41,769 nucleotides of DNA from Rhodospirillales bacterium 20-60-12. GTDB lineage: Bacteria > Pseudomonadota > Alphaproteobacteria > Acetobacterales > Acetobacteraceae. A program made the position numbers and the translations under genes. The stretch is from contig NCAP01000005.1 in NCBI GenBank assembly GCA_002255495.1, positions 1 to 41,769 on the forward strand, in the 5' to 3' direction. Of this stretch, positions 1 to 7,959 are shown one piece after another; within the stretch, counting starts at the first letter, position 1, and each line of letters opens with the position of its first letter. A model generated the notes under the pieces. The model was not told where the DNA came from. It searched no databases and saw nothing but the letters and a program-made list of their open reading frames with translations.

Positions 1-459
1 GCTGCTGCTGCGGCTTGCCCATAAACGTTGAGGGGGGAGGCGAGCATATAAGCACGAGAGAAGGATGCGGCGCCTGCCCCTCACCGCCCCCGTACCGTCC
101 GGTGAAAAAGGAGCTAAAGCTGTCTTATAAATATTATTATTTCGTAATATCCGTGCGAGCGGCCGCATATCGTGAGTCATCGGCGATGCCGCCAGAAATA
201 CCGCATTTTCTGTCACGCTGGCGTCATAAAGGCTGGTGGTTAAACGATCGAACAGCGCGTCGATTTCAGCAGGCAGCGGCGCCAAACCAGGATCGATGAA
301 GCCGATGACCTCGAAACCGCCATCGCGCGGCGCACCGGCCAACAGATTGACGGCATGCAGCCCAATCCCCCGCTGCAAATGCGGCGGCAATTGCAGACAG
401 CGCGCATCGACAAGCAGTTTTCGCTTCTCAAATCCCGTTAAATTTGTGCATATGTTCAT
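1..459 (-). CDS. Glycosyltransferase, N-terminal part (cut by window edge; possibly a broken gene)
   Basis: Reading from the ATG at 459 on the minus strand, the frame stays open for 153 codons to the window edge. Residues 13-100 look like the N-terminus of GT4-type glycosyltransferases: a KLLVDARCLQ start, a GIGLHAVNLL segment, the GFIDPGLAPLP stretch, and VFLAASPMTHD. After about residue 110 the resemblance stops, where the usual hydrophobic 'VYDFIP'-type strand should follow. There the DNA turns AT-rich (about 121-150) and then very C/G-rich. This could be a truncation, a frameshift, a junction with other DNA, or simply a divergent protein. It is divergent from the FkbM-like gene with only 12 bp between the two starts, so the promoters must be elsewhere or overlap the coding sequences. 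The role would be transfer of a sugar to a cell-surface or secreted glycan. Confidence 0.5.
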   Translation of the reverse strand, partial: MNICTNLTGFEKRKLLVDARCLQLPPHLQRGIGLHAVNLLAGAPRDGGFEVIGFIDPGLAPLPAEIDALFDRLTTSLYDASVTENAVFLAASPMTHDMRPLARILRNNNIYKTALAPFSPDGTGAVRGRRRILLSCLYARLPPQRLWASRSSS

Positions 460-471
460 CCGTTAGAGCCA

Positions 472-1203
472 ATGCTAAAACACATCATCATGATTTCTTA
501 TGCACCCAATTTCGAAGACGTCCTGATCTCTCGCTGCTTTGCTGACCCCGGTTATTATGCCGAGATCGGTGCGGTCAACCCGATAACCGATTCGGTCAAC
601 CATTGGGCCTATGGTCAGTGTTGGCGAGGCGTCAACATGGTACCGGAAACCGCGATCGAGGCATGGCGCGCAATCCGCCCGGCGGATGATAACCGCATCA
701 TCGGCGATGCCCTGCCGAACCTGGCCGTGTTGCATGTCCTGCGCTTTGGGTCGTTCGAGCCCGATGCCTCGGCCTATCTGGCGTGGCGTCCCGCCTTGCT
801 GATCCAGCCTCACGCCATGCCGCCGCCGGCGGGCTATGTGCATTTGTATTTCGATGCGATCAGCGATTTTTATGGCCGGGCAGATCAAGCTGCCGCATTG
901 GCGTCTTGCTTTACCGTTCCGGTATCCCGCCTCGATCAATTCAGCCAGCCGGATCGCAAAGCGCTGGCCCTTGGCGCCATGATGATCGATTACGCCGAAA
1001 AACTCATCCCCATCACCACCCAGCGCGATGCCTTGCTCAATCGGATCAGGGAAATCGAGGCCGAGGCCGCGGCCCTGCGCCCACGCGCTCACGCACTCGA
1101 TCAGCTCAGCCTGCATTTGCAATGGCCCGGCGGCCCACGCGCCCTCGCCCCCTTGCTGCCGGTTGCCCGTATGGTTCGCCGGCTGACGCGGGTGGCACGC
1201 TGA
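472..1203 (+). CDS. FkbM-family methyltransferase-like protein (shortened)
   Basis: This 243-residue protein begins like FkbM-family SAM-dependent methyltransferases: SYAPNFEDVLISRCF, then YYAEIGAVNPITDSV (the SAM-binding glycine region, usually VGA.DP), then WRGVNMVPE. The later segment YVHLYFDAISDFYGR followed by VPVSRLDQF matches the family's 'YFDGLNRFY...P.N.FD' end. The tail (about 185-205) is a charged helix that may form a coiled coil. The part between about residues 65 and 110 is much shorter than usual, so the core fold may be incomplete and activity is doubtful. The start may be 472 or the ATG at 490; neither has a strong ribosome site. Such proteins usually sit in surface polysaccharide loci, which fits the neighbouring glycosyltransferase fragment. 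Confidence 0.6.
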   Translation: MLKHIIMISYAPNFEDVLISRCFADPGYYAEIGAVNPITDSVNHWAYGQCWRGVNMVPETAIEAWRAIRPADDNRIIGDALPNLAVLHVLRFGSFEPDASAYLAWRPALLIQPHAMPPPAGYVHLYFDAISDFYGRADQAAALASCFTVPVSRLDQFSQPDRKALALGAMMIDYAEKLIPITTQRDALLNRIREIEAEAAALRPRAHALDQLSLHLQWPGGPRALAPLLPVARMVRRLTRVAR

Positions 1204-1208
1204 CCGGC

Positions 1209-2300
1209 TCAATTCGATGCGGGATATTGCCGGATCAGCCGGCGCTGTTTGCGATAAAGCTGGGCCAGCCGGATGATCCCGATCGGCCGATGGCCACGTG
1301 CACGCATTTTTGCGGCCAGCCGGTATAATCGGCGTTGCTTGGCAAATACGATCCCGTACGCCTCTCGCAACGTGAATTGCGGATCCCAGGCATGAACCGC
1401 TTCCGAGCCCGCGCCGTTCACCTCAATGATCGTGAAGCCTCGTCCCTCGCGTAATTCGGCCATGCTGGTAAAGCGGACATCAAATCGTCCGACGTGAAAC
1501 TGCGCCATATCGCGTGCTACATGATTGATGGCGGCACTCAAAGCGGGGGTCATCGCAGCACTTGCATCGCGATACAGCCCACCGACGCGCGTTGAGCCAA
1601 TCGTCGTCACCCTGACAATCTCGCCATCCCCCGGCACCGCCGTCACATCGCAGCAGGGTTCGCTCAGCCCGTCGCGGCCGAGCCTTGCCAGTCGGGGGTC
1701 GGCGGCAATGAGCATGCGGATTGTGCTGACGCCATCGCCGATCACGCGGGGATAATGCCGCAGCAAAATTCCCAACAAGCTGCCTTGCGCCTCATCCGGA
1801 TCGCGCATGTAAAAAATGCCCGCTTCGCCTTCGTCAGCAATAAAACGTTGGAGAATAATCCGTTCACCGCGCGGAAAGGCAATCAGATAATGCTGCAACT
1901 CACGTTCATCGCGAATGATCCGTACTCCAAAGCCGCACCAGCCGATATCGGGTTTGGCAATCAGCGGATAATCGAGCCCGCATTCGGCCATCGCCGCACA
2001 CGCCGCTGGCAGGCTTGGCGCACCTTTATTCACTAGGGACGTATAGCGCGCAGTCAATTGCTGAGCATGCGCGCCCATGGTGGCGAAATATTCAAGCTTG
2101 CCTTCCCCCACCATGCCGCCGGAGGTAATTGCCGGGTTGGTCACAGACGGTAAGGTGAGGGAGCGATAGCGCAGCCCCAGCCACAGGCATTGGATAATCA
2201 TCGGCACCAGGTTGAGCCATTTCGGCAAACGCTCGAGCATGCCCACCGAGAGCGCCCGGCCGATCGGCGCCTCCCTGCTCATCACATCGGCACGATTCAT
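1209..2300 (-). CDS. ATP-grasp ligase-like protein (D-Ala-D-Ala ligase superfamily)
   Basis: This 363-residue protein has ATP-grasp features: YPLIAKPDIGWCGFGV (nucleotide-binding lysine and glycine loop, about 116-131), the ERIILQRFI strand, FDVRFTS, and a C-terminal metal-binding IIEVNGAGSEA. ATP-grasp enzymes form acyl-phosphate intermediates and join a carboxylate to an amine or thiol; the substrate cannot be read here. The ATG overlaps the stop of the DUF1989 gene by four bases (ATGA), so it is the last gene of a three-gene operon with the DUF1989 and GntA-like genes. The stop lies six bases from the convergent FkbM-like gene. It is not a typical ddl: it has an N-terminal extension with a hydrophobic stretch and no cell-wall genes around it. 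Confidence 0.65.
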   Translation of the reverse strand: MNRADVMSREAPIGRALSVGMLERLPKWLNLVPMIIQCLWLGLRYRSLTLPSVTNPAITSGGMVGEGKLEYFATMGAHAQQLTARYTSLVNKGAPSLPAACAAMAECGLDYPLIAKPDIGWCGFGVRIIRDERELQHYLIAFPRGERIILQRFIADEGEAGIFYMRDPDEAQGSLLGILLRHYPRVIGDGVSTIRMLIAADPRLARLGRDGLSEPCCDVTAVPGDGEIVRVTTIGSTRVGGLYRDASAAMTPALSAAINHVARDMAQFHVGRFDVRFTSMAELREGRGFTIIEVNGAGSEAVHAWDPQFTLREAYGIVFAKQRRLYRLAAKMRARGHRPIGIIRLAQLYRKQRRLIRQYPASN

Positions 2301-2884
2301 CCGCTGATCTCGTAATGGATCGGCTTGAAGGCAAAATTATTCGACTGACCCGCCGCACACGCGGTAAGCCCGACGATCAAATCCATCCGCGCTTCAAATA
2401 TGATCAAATCACCTGCCTTGCTCAAAGGCGGCAATACCTTGAGAGCACCGCTCAGCGGATCAAGAGCGACATTCATGAAGCAATTGAAAGCGGTCGGGAT
2501 CGCATCCGGCTGAATACCGTAAGGGCGCAAGGCCGCCGCCAAATTCCCAAAGCAGCCCCGATGCGGTTGGTGCTCGCCATAGATGATCCGAAACATCTCT
2601 GCCGAGCAGGGTGCCAGCAAAAAATCATGCCGCCCGACAGTATCAGCCGTAATATCAAGCATCACGTTTGATCGGTTGGAATAAAGCGGATCACCGGCGG
2701 TCAGATAGATATTGCCCGCATAATCCAGCGTCCGTCCGGATGACAAATGCTCATTTGGTTCATGAGCGTTAAAGCAGAGCAGGTCAGCGACCTGCTGACC
2801 CTGCGGATCGATAATTTTAAGCTGCTTGCCTGCGCTAAGCCTGAAGGCAACGCCGCTCTGCGGGGCAATTTCAACAAGCGCCAT
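2297..2884 (-). CDS. DUF1989 (urea carboxylase-associated family) protein
   Basis: This 195-residue protein (from the ATG at 2884) shows the DUF1989 pattern: GKQLKIIDPQGQQVADLLCF, HLSSGRTLDY, HDFLLAPCSAEMFRI, TAFNCFMNVALDP, GDLIIFEARMDLIVGLTACAAGQSN and a final FKPIHYEI. The conserved Cys, His and Glu residues suggest a metal site. The family is often encoded next to urea carboxylase or amine-degradation genes and its biochemical role is unsettled. An in-frame start exists further upstream, inside the preceding gene; I chose 2884 because an AAGGG lies just upstream and it falls directly after the preceding stop. Its 3' end overlaps the ATP-grasp gene. Confidence 0.75.
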   Translation of the reverse strand: MALVEIAPQSGVAFRLSAGKQLKIIDPQGQQVADLLCFNAHEPNEHLSSGRTLDYAGNIYLTAGDPLYSNRSNVMLDITADTVGRHDFLLAPCSAEMFRIIYGEHQPHRGCFGNLAAALRPYGIQPDAIPTAFNCFMNVALDPLSGALKVLPPLSKAGDLIIFEARMDLIVGLTACAAGQSNNFAFKPIHYEISG

Positions 2885-2886
2885 CG

Positions 2887-3567
2887 TCAATGGTGCCCTT
2901 TTGCACGACCCGCCCGAAACGGGCAGACCCAACTATTGGTCACCGCGCGCCCGCTATATTGCGCCGCCTCCGAAACAATTCCGTGGTCAGAGAGCATCGG
3001 ATTGGTCGTGCCTTGCAAATCCATGTCGCGGTGCCTCATGGCGCGGCGCAGTCGCCCATAAGCACCGCTCGCCCGCAACTGCCTGAATTGCGCATGAGGG
3101 TTGAACGCCAATGTCGCGAAAGGCGCGCGGCGCGCAAGCCGGCTCGCCTGCGGGTGCATACCGACAATAAAAAACCCATGCCCGCCCAGGCTCATGGCAA
3201 AATCAGCCGATCCCGGATCAGGGCTCACGCTCTTGTCCCAGACCGATAAATGCCGGTCGATCTCATGAAAAGCCTGCAATCTTGCCCAGAGATATGTCTC
3301 AAAATTCATCTCGCTCATATAGCCGGATTGCGGAAAAACCACGAGAATTGAACTGAAATCATCGCCCCGAATGGTCGGACAGAAATCGGATATCGCCTTC
3401 ACGATCAGCCGGTCAGACCGATCATCGGCAATATCACCCGCTTGAATAATCGTCATATGGCCTTGGCCAAGGGCTGCTTTCGCCGCCACGCAAACGAAAC
3501 GATCCGCACGAATAAAGGCCTCGGTCTCAGGCTTCACGCGCTGCGCTGATGTCGTCGTTTTAGCCAT
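2887..3567 (-). CDS. YqcI/YcgG family protein, GntA-like heme-dependent N-hydroxylase
   Basis: This 226-residue protein belongs to the YqcI/YcgG family: LWARLQAFHEID, SVSPDPGSADFAMSLGGHGFFIVGMHP, LAFNPHAQFRQLR, and near the end TTNPMLSDHGIVSEAAQYSGRAV. Characterised members such as GntA of guanitoxin synthesis are heme-dependent N-hydroxylases of guanidino or amino groups; histidines in the GGHGFF and NPHAQF motifs are candidate heme or substrate ligands. It is cytoplasmic, with no signal or membrane segment. A good ribosome site (AAGGAGA) precedes the ATG at 3567. It leads the operon with the DUF1989 and ATP-grasp genes, which suggests a small N-oxygenated metabolite or nitrogen-scavenging function. 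The substrate is unknown. Confidence 0.7.
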   Translation of the reverse strand: MAKTTTSAQRVKPETEAFIRADRFVCVAAKAALGQGHMTIIQAGDIADDRSDRLIVKAISDFCPTIRGDDFSSILVVFPQSGYMSEMNFETYLWARLQAFHEIDRHLSVWDKSVSPDPGSADFAMSLGGHGFFIVGMHPQASRLARRAPFATLAFNPHAQFRQLRASGAYGRLRRAMRHRDMDLQGTTNPMLSDHGIVSEAAQYSGRAVTNSWVCPFRAGRAKGHH

Positions 3568-3811
3568 TAAAAATTCGATCTCCTTATCCGATCATTGATA
3601 AGGTGCTGCAATGGAGCGAAAGCAATGCAAAGGACTCATGAATAAGCGGCCACATTTACGGCTCTTGCTTGGTATCCATGGGCGGCGTCGCCAATTGGTC
3701 AGTCGAGGGAAACTGAAAAAGCCAAAATTTCAATAAGCCTTCCTGCATCCCGGGCAGAGACCTTTGGGTCGACACCCGCACACGTCAATTATACTTGTTT
3801 TGGAGTTGAAC
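3568..3811. other. Intergenic region between divergent GntA-like and secreted-protein genes
   Basis: These 244 bp separate two divergent genes and must hold promoters for both. I see a TATACT element at about 3790-3796 that could be a -10 for the plus-strand gene, and ribosome sites at each end. I see no convincing operator, RNA gene or repeat. Confidence 0.4.
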
Positions 3812-4105
3812 ATGAACCGATATATTTATGCGGCCTCACTGATATTAGGTCTCGCTTCTGCCGGATTGGCGCAAGCGCAAACGACCAGCAATAGCAACGT
3901 CACATCTCAATCGGTGGGAAGTCATTCGGTGACGACAAACACCAGCGTCAATGGCATGAAAGCCAGCGGCAGCATGGGGCACAGCAGCATGGCGGCCAAG
4001 AAAAAGAGGCCTGGCGCCAAAAGCCACACGACGAATGCCCATGCTAAAACTCATACTAAGAAAACCCATGCCACAACCAGCGTGAAAACCGGCGTCGGCC
4101 AATAA
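3812..4105 (+). CDS. Small secreted basic Ser/Thr/Lys/His-rich protein
   Basis: This 97-residue protein has a clear Sec signal peptide: MNR, a hydrophobic core AASLILGLASAGL and an AQA-Q cleavage site at about residue 22. The mature part is low complexity, with Asn/Ser/Thr repeats followed by a strongly basic tail rich in Lys and His (KKKRPG, HAKTHTKKTH). No enzyme motif is visible. The composition recalls acid-shock (Asr-like) and other cationic periplasmic proteins; this is analogy only. The start at 3812 is chosen because GGAG lies seven bases upstream and the signal peptide begins there; a longer upstream start would bury the signal. It is monocistronic and ends in a strong hairpin. Confidence 0.65.
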   Translation: MNRYIYAASLILGLASAGLAQAQTTSNSNVTSQSVGSHSVTTNTSVNGMKASGSMGHSSMAAKKKRPGAKSHTTNAHAKTHTKKTHATTSVKTGVGQ

Positions 4106-4111
4106 GTCACA

Positions 4112-4153
4112 ATGAGGGGAGCATTGCGGCCTTCATGCAATCGCTCCCCTCAT
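4112..4153. terminator. Hairpin between convergent genes, probable bidirectional terminator
   Basis: The arms ATGAGGGGAGC (4112-4122) and GCTCCCCTCAT (4143-4153) are perfectly complementary. An inner ATTGC/GCAAT pair extends the stem, giving about 16 bp around a short loop. It lies between the convergent secreted-protein and emrB genes. There is no T-run on either side, so Rho-independent termination is likely but not certain. Confidence 0.6.
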
Positions 4154-4164
4154 GACCTCTGGTG

Positions 4165-5784
4165 TCAGTGCGCTCCGCCGGCCCCGGCAGCCTTGGCCCG
4201 GGCCAGAAACAGGCTCGCTATGATTGCTACAACCAGCGCCGTACCGAGGAGCGCGAAGGCATCGCCGTAAGCCATCAAATAGGCCTGCGCGCGAATGCTC
4301 CGGCCGATCGCGATAATCGCTTCACGACCCGCCGCCTGCTTATCGCTCAGGCCATGAGCCTCGAAAAATTGCGCCATCATCGAAATGCGCTGCGTCGTCG
4401 CGGGTGCCAGCATTGATACGGCGGGGGTCATCACCGCCGAATGAAATTGCTCGCGCCGGGTGATGAATGTCTGCAGAACCGCGATGCCAAACGCGCCGCC
4501 GAGATTACGCATCATGTTGAACAGGGATGACGCCGAACTCGCATTGGCCGGCTCGATGCCGGCGGTGGCAATCACCGAAAGCGGTGTCATCACCATCGCC
4601 TGGCCGAACGCGCGAATAATATTCGGCCAGATCATCTGCGGACCACTATAATTGGCATCCAGATTCATATTTATGAATGAGCTGACGGCAAAAATCGCAA
4701 ACCCGATAATCACCAGCAGGCGCGCATCGATATGCTTCATCACCCGTGGGATCAGCGGCAGGATCAATAATTGCGGTAGCCCGACCCAGGCCATCACATT
4801 GCCGGCTTGCTCCGCGTCATAACCCTGTGATTCAGCCAGATAAATCGGCAACAAATACACCGAGCCGTATAGCACAAATCCCAGCATCACATTGGCAATG
4901 CCGGCAAAGGCAAAATTGCGCCGGCGGAACAGCCGCAGATTGATCAACGGTCGTGCAACCCGCAACTCAACAATAATGAAGGCGCTCAGCGCAATGGCGG
5001 CAATGATGCTCAGCCGGGTAATCAACACCGAGCCGAACCAGTCATCCTTGTTGCCGTCTTCCAGCACCGTCTGCAAACAGGCAAGCCCGATCGCCATGGT
5101 CGACACGCCAAGAAAATCACCTTCGGCGAATTTCCGCAACTGCATCGGCTCGCGCTTGAGCCCGTAGGCCAAGGCGGCCAGCATCGGAATGCCCGGCACC
5201 AGATTGAGGAAAAATATATAGCGCCAGCCATAGCTGTCGGTAATGAATCCGCCGATCGTCGGGCCGATTGCCGGCGCAAACGTCGCCGAGAGGGCAAACA
5301 TCGCCAGCCCCATCGGCCGGCGCGACAACGGCAAGAGTCGAATGATGCAGGTGAACGCCATGGGGATCAGAATGCCGCCGGTAAAGCCCTGCACCGCCCG
5401 CAGCGCCACCATTTGCGGAAAAGTCTCGGTCAAACCGCAGGCAGCGGAGAAAATCAGAAACAGGATCGTATTGCCGATCATGTAGCGGCGCACCGAAAAC
5501 ACCTCGCTCAGCCAACCGGTGAGCGGAATCGTAATAATCTCGCCGATCAGATAGGCCGTCGAAATCCAGCCGCCATTTTCCAGCCCGGTCCCAATGCCGC
5601 CCTGAATGTCGGGCAGCGACGCATTGGTCACCTGAATATTCAGCACCGCCATGAACGCGCCCAGAACCGCCCCGAACACGGTAATCCATGTCTTGAGCGA
5701 TACCGCCTCAGCGTCGCTCGTCGGTGGGCTGCTCGGGCTGCTCGGGCTGCCGGAGCGGGCAGGGGTGGTCAGGGCGCCGTCCAC
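4165..5784 (-). CDS. emrB: MFS multidrug efflux transporter, DHA2 (EmrB/QacA) family
   Basis: This 539-residue membrane protein has the 14-helix pattern of DHA2 drug:H+ antiporters. The N-terminal helix carries VFGAVLGAFMAVLNIQVTNASLPDIQGG, followed by WISTAYLIGEIITIPLTGWLSEVFSVRRY (the motif A region) and a later GPTIGGFITDSYGWRYIFFLN (motif C-like). It should export hydrophobic drugs or organic acids across the inner membrane with the adaptor encoded six bases upstream in the same operon. The N-terminal 30 residues are Ser/Pro-rich and cytoplasmic. No dedicated regulator gene is adjacent. Confidence 0.9.
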   Translation of the reverse strand: MDGALTTPARSGSPSSPSSPPTSDAEAVSLKTWITVFGAVLGAFMAVLNIQVTNASLPDIQGGIGTGLENGGWISTAYLIGEIITIPLTGWLSEVFSVRRYMIGNTILFLIFSAACGLTETFPQMVALRAVQGFTGGILIPMAFTCIIRLLPLSRRPMGLAMFALSATFAPAIGPTIGGFITDSYGWRYIFFLNLVPGIPMLAALAYGLKREPMQLRKFAEGDFLGVSTMAIGLACLQTVLEDGNKDDWFGSVLITRLSIIAAIALSAFIIVELRVARPLINLRLFRRRNFAFAGIANVMLGFVLYGSVYLLPIYLAESQGYDAEQAGNVMAWVGLPQLLILPLIPRVMKHIDARLLVIIGFAIFAVSSFINMNLDANYSGPQMIWPNIIRAFGQAMVMTPLSVIATAGIEPANASSASSLFNMMRNLGGAFGIAVLQTFITRREQFHSAVMTPAVSMLAPATTQRISMMAQFFEAHGLSDKQAAGREAIIAIGRSIRAQAYLMAYGDAFALLGTALVVAIIASLFLARAKAAGAGGAH

Positions 5785-5790
5785 GGCCGG

Positions 5791-6906
5791 TCAGTCCGGC
5801 TTGCCGCTGGCAGGCTCGTCCGCAGGCTCGCCGGCATGCTCATGGTCCGGCTGGTCCGCCGGCTTGGTATCGATACTTGGTTCGATCGACATGCCCGGCC
5901 GCAGGCGCCCCACGGTCGCGCTGGTCGCATCGAGAATGATTTTCACCGGCACACGCTGGACAATTTTCGTGAAATTGCCGGTGGCATTGTCCGGCGGCAA
6001 GAGCGCGAATTCCTGCCCACTGGCCGGAGAAATGCTCGCCACATGGCCGCTCACCTTCAAATTTGGGAATGCATCAACCACCACCCGCACCGGCTGCCCC
6101 GGGGCGATATGGGTCAGTTGTGTTTCTTTCAAATTCGCCACGGCATACACGGCCCGCAGCGGCACCACCGCCATCAATGCGGTGCCCGGCTGGACATATT
6201 CGCCGCTCCGCACCGTCTTGTCCCCCACCGTGCCGGCCATCGGTGCGCGGATCACGGTATGCAGCACATCCAATTGCGCCTGGCGCGCACGGGCGCTGGC
6301 TTGCTTCAACGCCGCCTCGGACGCCGCCAGATTGCTGCTCAACACCGCAAGCTGGCGCTGTGCGGCCAGCAAGCCTGCTTGATCGCCGGTCAGTCGGGCC
6401 TGCGCGCGCACGAGGTCCGTGCTGGCTTGCTGGGCCGATTGCGCGGTGCCGGCACCGCTCAAGGTCAATTTGGCATAACGCGCGGCATTGGTGCGGGCGA
6501 AATTAAGCTGGGCATTGTCACTCGCCAGCTTCGCCTGGGCCACGCCGATATTTGCCTGTTGCAGCGAGGTCAGCGCGTGATCATTACCAATCGCTGCCTG
6601 CGCCGCGGCCACCGCCGCATCGGCCGCCTGGGACGCTGCCCGGTAATCGCGGTCATCGAGCACCGCCAAAACCTGGCCCCTGGCCACCGCCTGATTGTCT
6701 TTGACCAGAACCTGCCCAACATAGCCGGATATTTTAGGCGCAATAATCGCTGTGTCGGCCTGCAAATAGGCGTCGTCGGTGCTCACCATGAACCGTCCCG
6801 TGGTCCAATAGCCAACCGCCCAGATGACCAAAGCCACCAGCAAAATCACCAGCGCCGCAGCGCCGGCCCATAATTTCCACGATTTGGACGTCGAAAATCC
6901 GGCCAC
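5791..6906 (-). CDS. emrA: HlyD/EmrA-family membrane fusion protein
   Basis: This 371-residue protein has one N-terminal membrane anchor (WAGAAALVILLVALVIWAVGYW, about 12-33), a lipoyl-like half (DTAIIAPKISGYVGQVLVKDNQAVARGQVL), a long Ala/Gln-rich coiled-coil hairpin (about 90-205) and a second half (VIRAPMAGTVGDKTVRSGEYVQPG). It links the EmrB-type transporter to an outer-membrane channel; no TolC-like gene is in the window. The C-terminus is Asp/Pro/Glu-rich. It is first in the operon with emrB. Confidence 0.9.
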   Translation of the reverse strand: MAGFSTSKSWKLWAGAAALVILLVALVIWAVGYWTTGRFMVSTDDAYLQADTAIIAPKISGYVGQVLVKDNQAVARGQVLAVLDDRDYRAASQAADAAVAAAQAAIGNDHALTSLQQANIGVAQAKLASDNAQLNFARTNAARYAKLTLSGAGTAQSAQQASTDLVRAQARLTGDQAGLLAAQRQLAVLSSNLAASEAALKQASARARQAQLDVLHTVIRAPMAGTVGDKTVRSGEYVQPGTALMAVVPLRAVYAVANLKETQLTHIAPGQPVRVVVDAFPNLKVSGHVASISPASGQEFALLPPDNATGNFTKIVQRVPVKIILDATSATVGRLRPGMSIEPSIDTKPADQPDHEHAGEPADEPASGKPD

Positions 6907-7006
6907 GAATCCCCCGAGACAAAAGCCATAAAGGCTGACCGAATGTGGCCGCCCGCCGGATCAGGGCAAGGGATTAACGAATATTAAGCCGTGCAGCAGA
7001 CGCGGA

Positions 7007-7537
7007 TCAGAGTTTCTCAACCTGCCCATATTCGAGTTCGACCGGCGTCGAGCGGCCGAAAATCGAAACCGAGACCTTCACCCGGCCTTTTTCCTCATCG
7101 ACATCCTCAACAATACCGTTGAAGCTGGTGAACGGCCCATCGGCCACCCGTACCTGCTCGCCCACTTCGAACAGAATCGCCGGGCGCCGATGCTCGGTGC
7201 CCTCCTGCGCTTGGCGCAGCATGCGATCGGCCTCAGCGTCCGAAATCGGCGAGGGCTTCATTTTGGCGCCAAGAAACCCGGTCACTTTCGGAATGTCGCG
7301 CACCAGATGCCATGTCTCGTCGGTCAGTTCCATTTTGACCAAGACATAACCGGGGAAGAATTTGCGTTCGGTGTTGATTTTCTGGCTGCGGCGGATCTCT
7401 ACCACCTCCTCAGCCGGCACCATCACCTCATCGATCTGCCCAGCGAGGCCCTTCTGCTCCGCGGTTTCCTTGATCTGGGTGGCGATTTTCTTCTCGAAAC
7501 CCGAATATACATGCAGCACGTACCAACGCTTGGCCAT
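7007..7537 (-). CDS. nusG: Transcription termination/antitermination factor NusG
   Basis: This 176-residue protein has the NGN domain (AKRWYVLHVYSGFEKKIATQIKE; FFPGYVLVKMELTDETWHLVR) and a C-terminal KOW domain (VADGPFTSFNGIVEDVDEEKGRVKVSVSIFGR). It binds RNA polymerase and couples elongation to Rho or ribosomes. The ATG at 7537 is preferred over an in-frame upstream start because it begins the canonical MAKRWY and follows TGAGGAA. It lies ten bases after secE. Unusually, rplK does not follow; the next genes on this strand are the EmrAB pair. Confidence 0.95.
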   Translation of the reverse strand: MAKRWYVLHVYSGFEKKIATQIKETAEQKGLAGQIDEVMVPAEEVVEIRRSQKINTERKFFPGYVLVKMELTDETWHLVRDIPKVTGFLGAKMKPSPISDAEADRMLRQAQEGTEHRRPAILFEVGEQVRVADGPFTSFNGIVEDVDEEKGRVKVSVSIFGRSTPVELEYGQVEKL

Positions 7538-7547
7538 GACTAATTCC

Positions 7548-7742
7548 TCAACCCCCAACGCCGAACAATACCCGCATTGCGAGTCCGATAATCTGATCGA
7601 CGGCCAGAAAAAATGCAGCGGTCACCACCACCATGATGAGCACCATCGTGGTGGTCGTCAGGGTTTCTTTCCGCGACGGCCAAGTTGTCTTGGCAGCCTC
7701 GGTGCGGACATCGCGCAAGAACTTGGCCGGATTGAACGCCAC
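7548..7742 (-). CDS. secE: Preprotein translocase subunit SecE
   Basis: This 64-residue protein has the SecE signature: an amphipathic N-terminal helix with KFLRDVRTEAAKTTWPSRKET, then one membrane helix (MVLIMVVVTAAFFLAVDQIIG). It is an essential part of the SecYEG channel. The start is GTG at 7742, with GGAG about 12 bases upstream. It sits between tRNA-Trp and nusG, the usual bacterial order. Confidence 0.95.
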   Translation of the reverse strand: MAFNPAKFLRDVRTEAAKTTWPSRKETLTTTTMVLIMVVVTAAFFLAVDQIIGLAMRVLFGVGG

Positions 7743-7783
7743 GCTCGAAAAACTCCAGAATAATGAACAGCCTAAGGTCGGGT

Positions 7784-7860
7784 TGGCAGGGGTGGAGGGT
7801 CTCGAACCCCCAGCCTCCGGTTTTGGAGACCGGCGCTCTAGCCAATTGAGCTACACCCCT
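7784..7860 (-). tRNA. tRNA-Trp (anticodon CCA)
   Basis: Read on the minus strand from 7860, the sequence folds into a full cloverleaf: acceptor AGGGGTG paired with CACCCCT, D-arm GCTC/GAGC, anticodon stem CCGGT/ACCGG around CTCCAAA (anticodon CCA), and T-loop TTCGAGA. The discriminator is G and a genomic CCA follows (7784-7786). It stands directly upstream of secE, a common location for tRNA-Trp. Confidence 0.95.
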
Positions 7861-7959
7861 GTGACACCCGGCAGAAGCGGCTTTGCACACTTTGCAGCGC
7901 CCGCTGTCAAGGGCAGGCCACCCAATCAGGTGCAATCATCAGGCGAGGGGCGGGCCGGA

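Noticed and set aside
5413..6873. 486-codon plus-strand open frame
   Set aside because: It is antisense to emrB/emrA, whose protein families are clear; the translation is Arg/His-rich with no recognisable domain.
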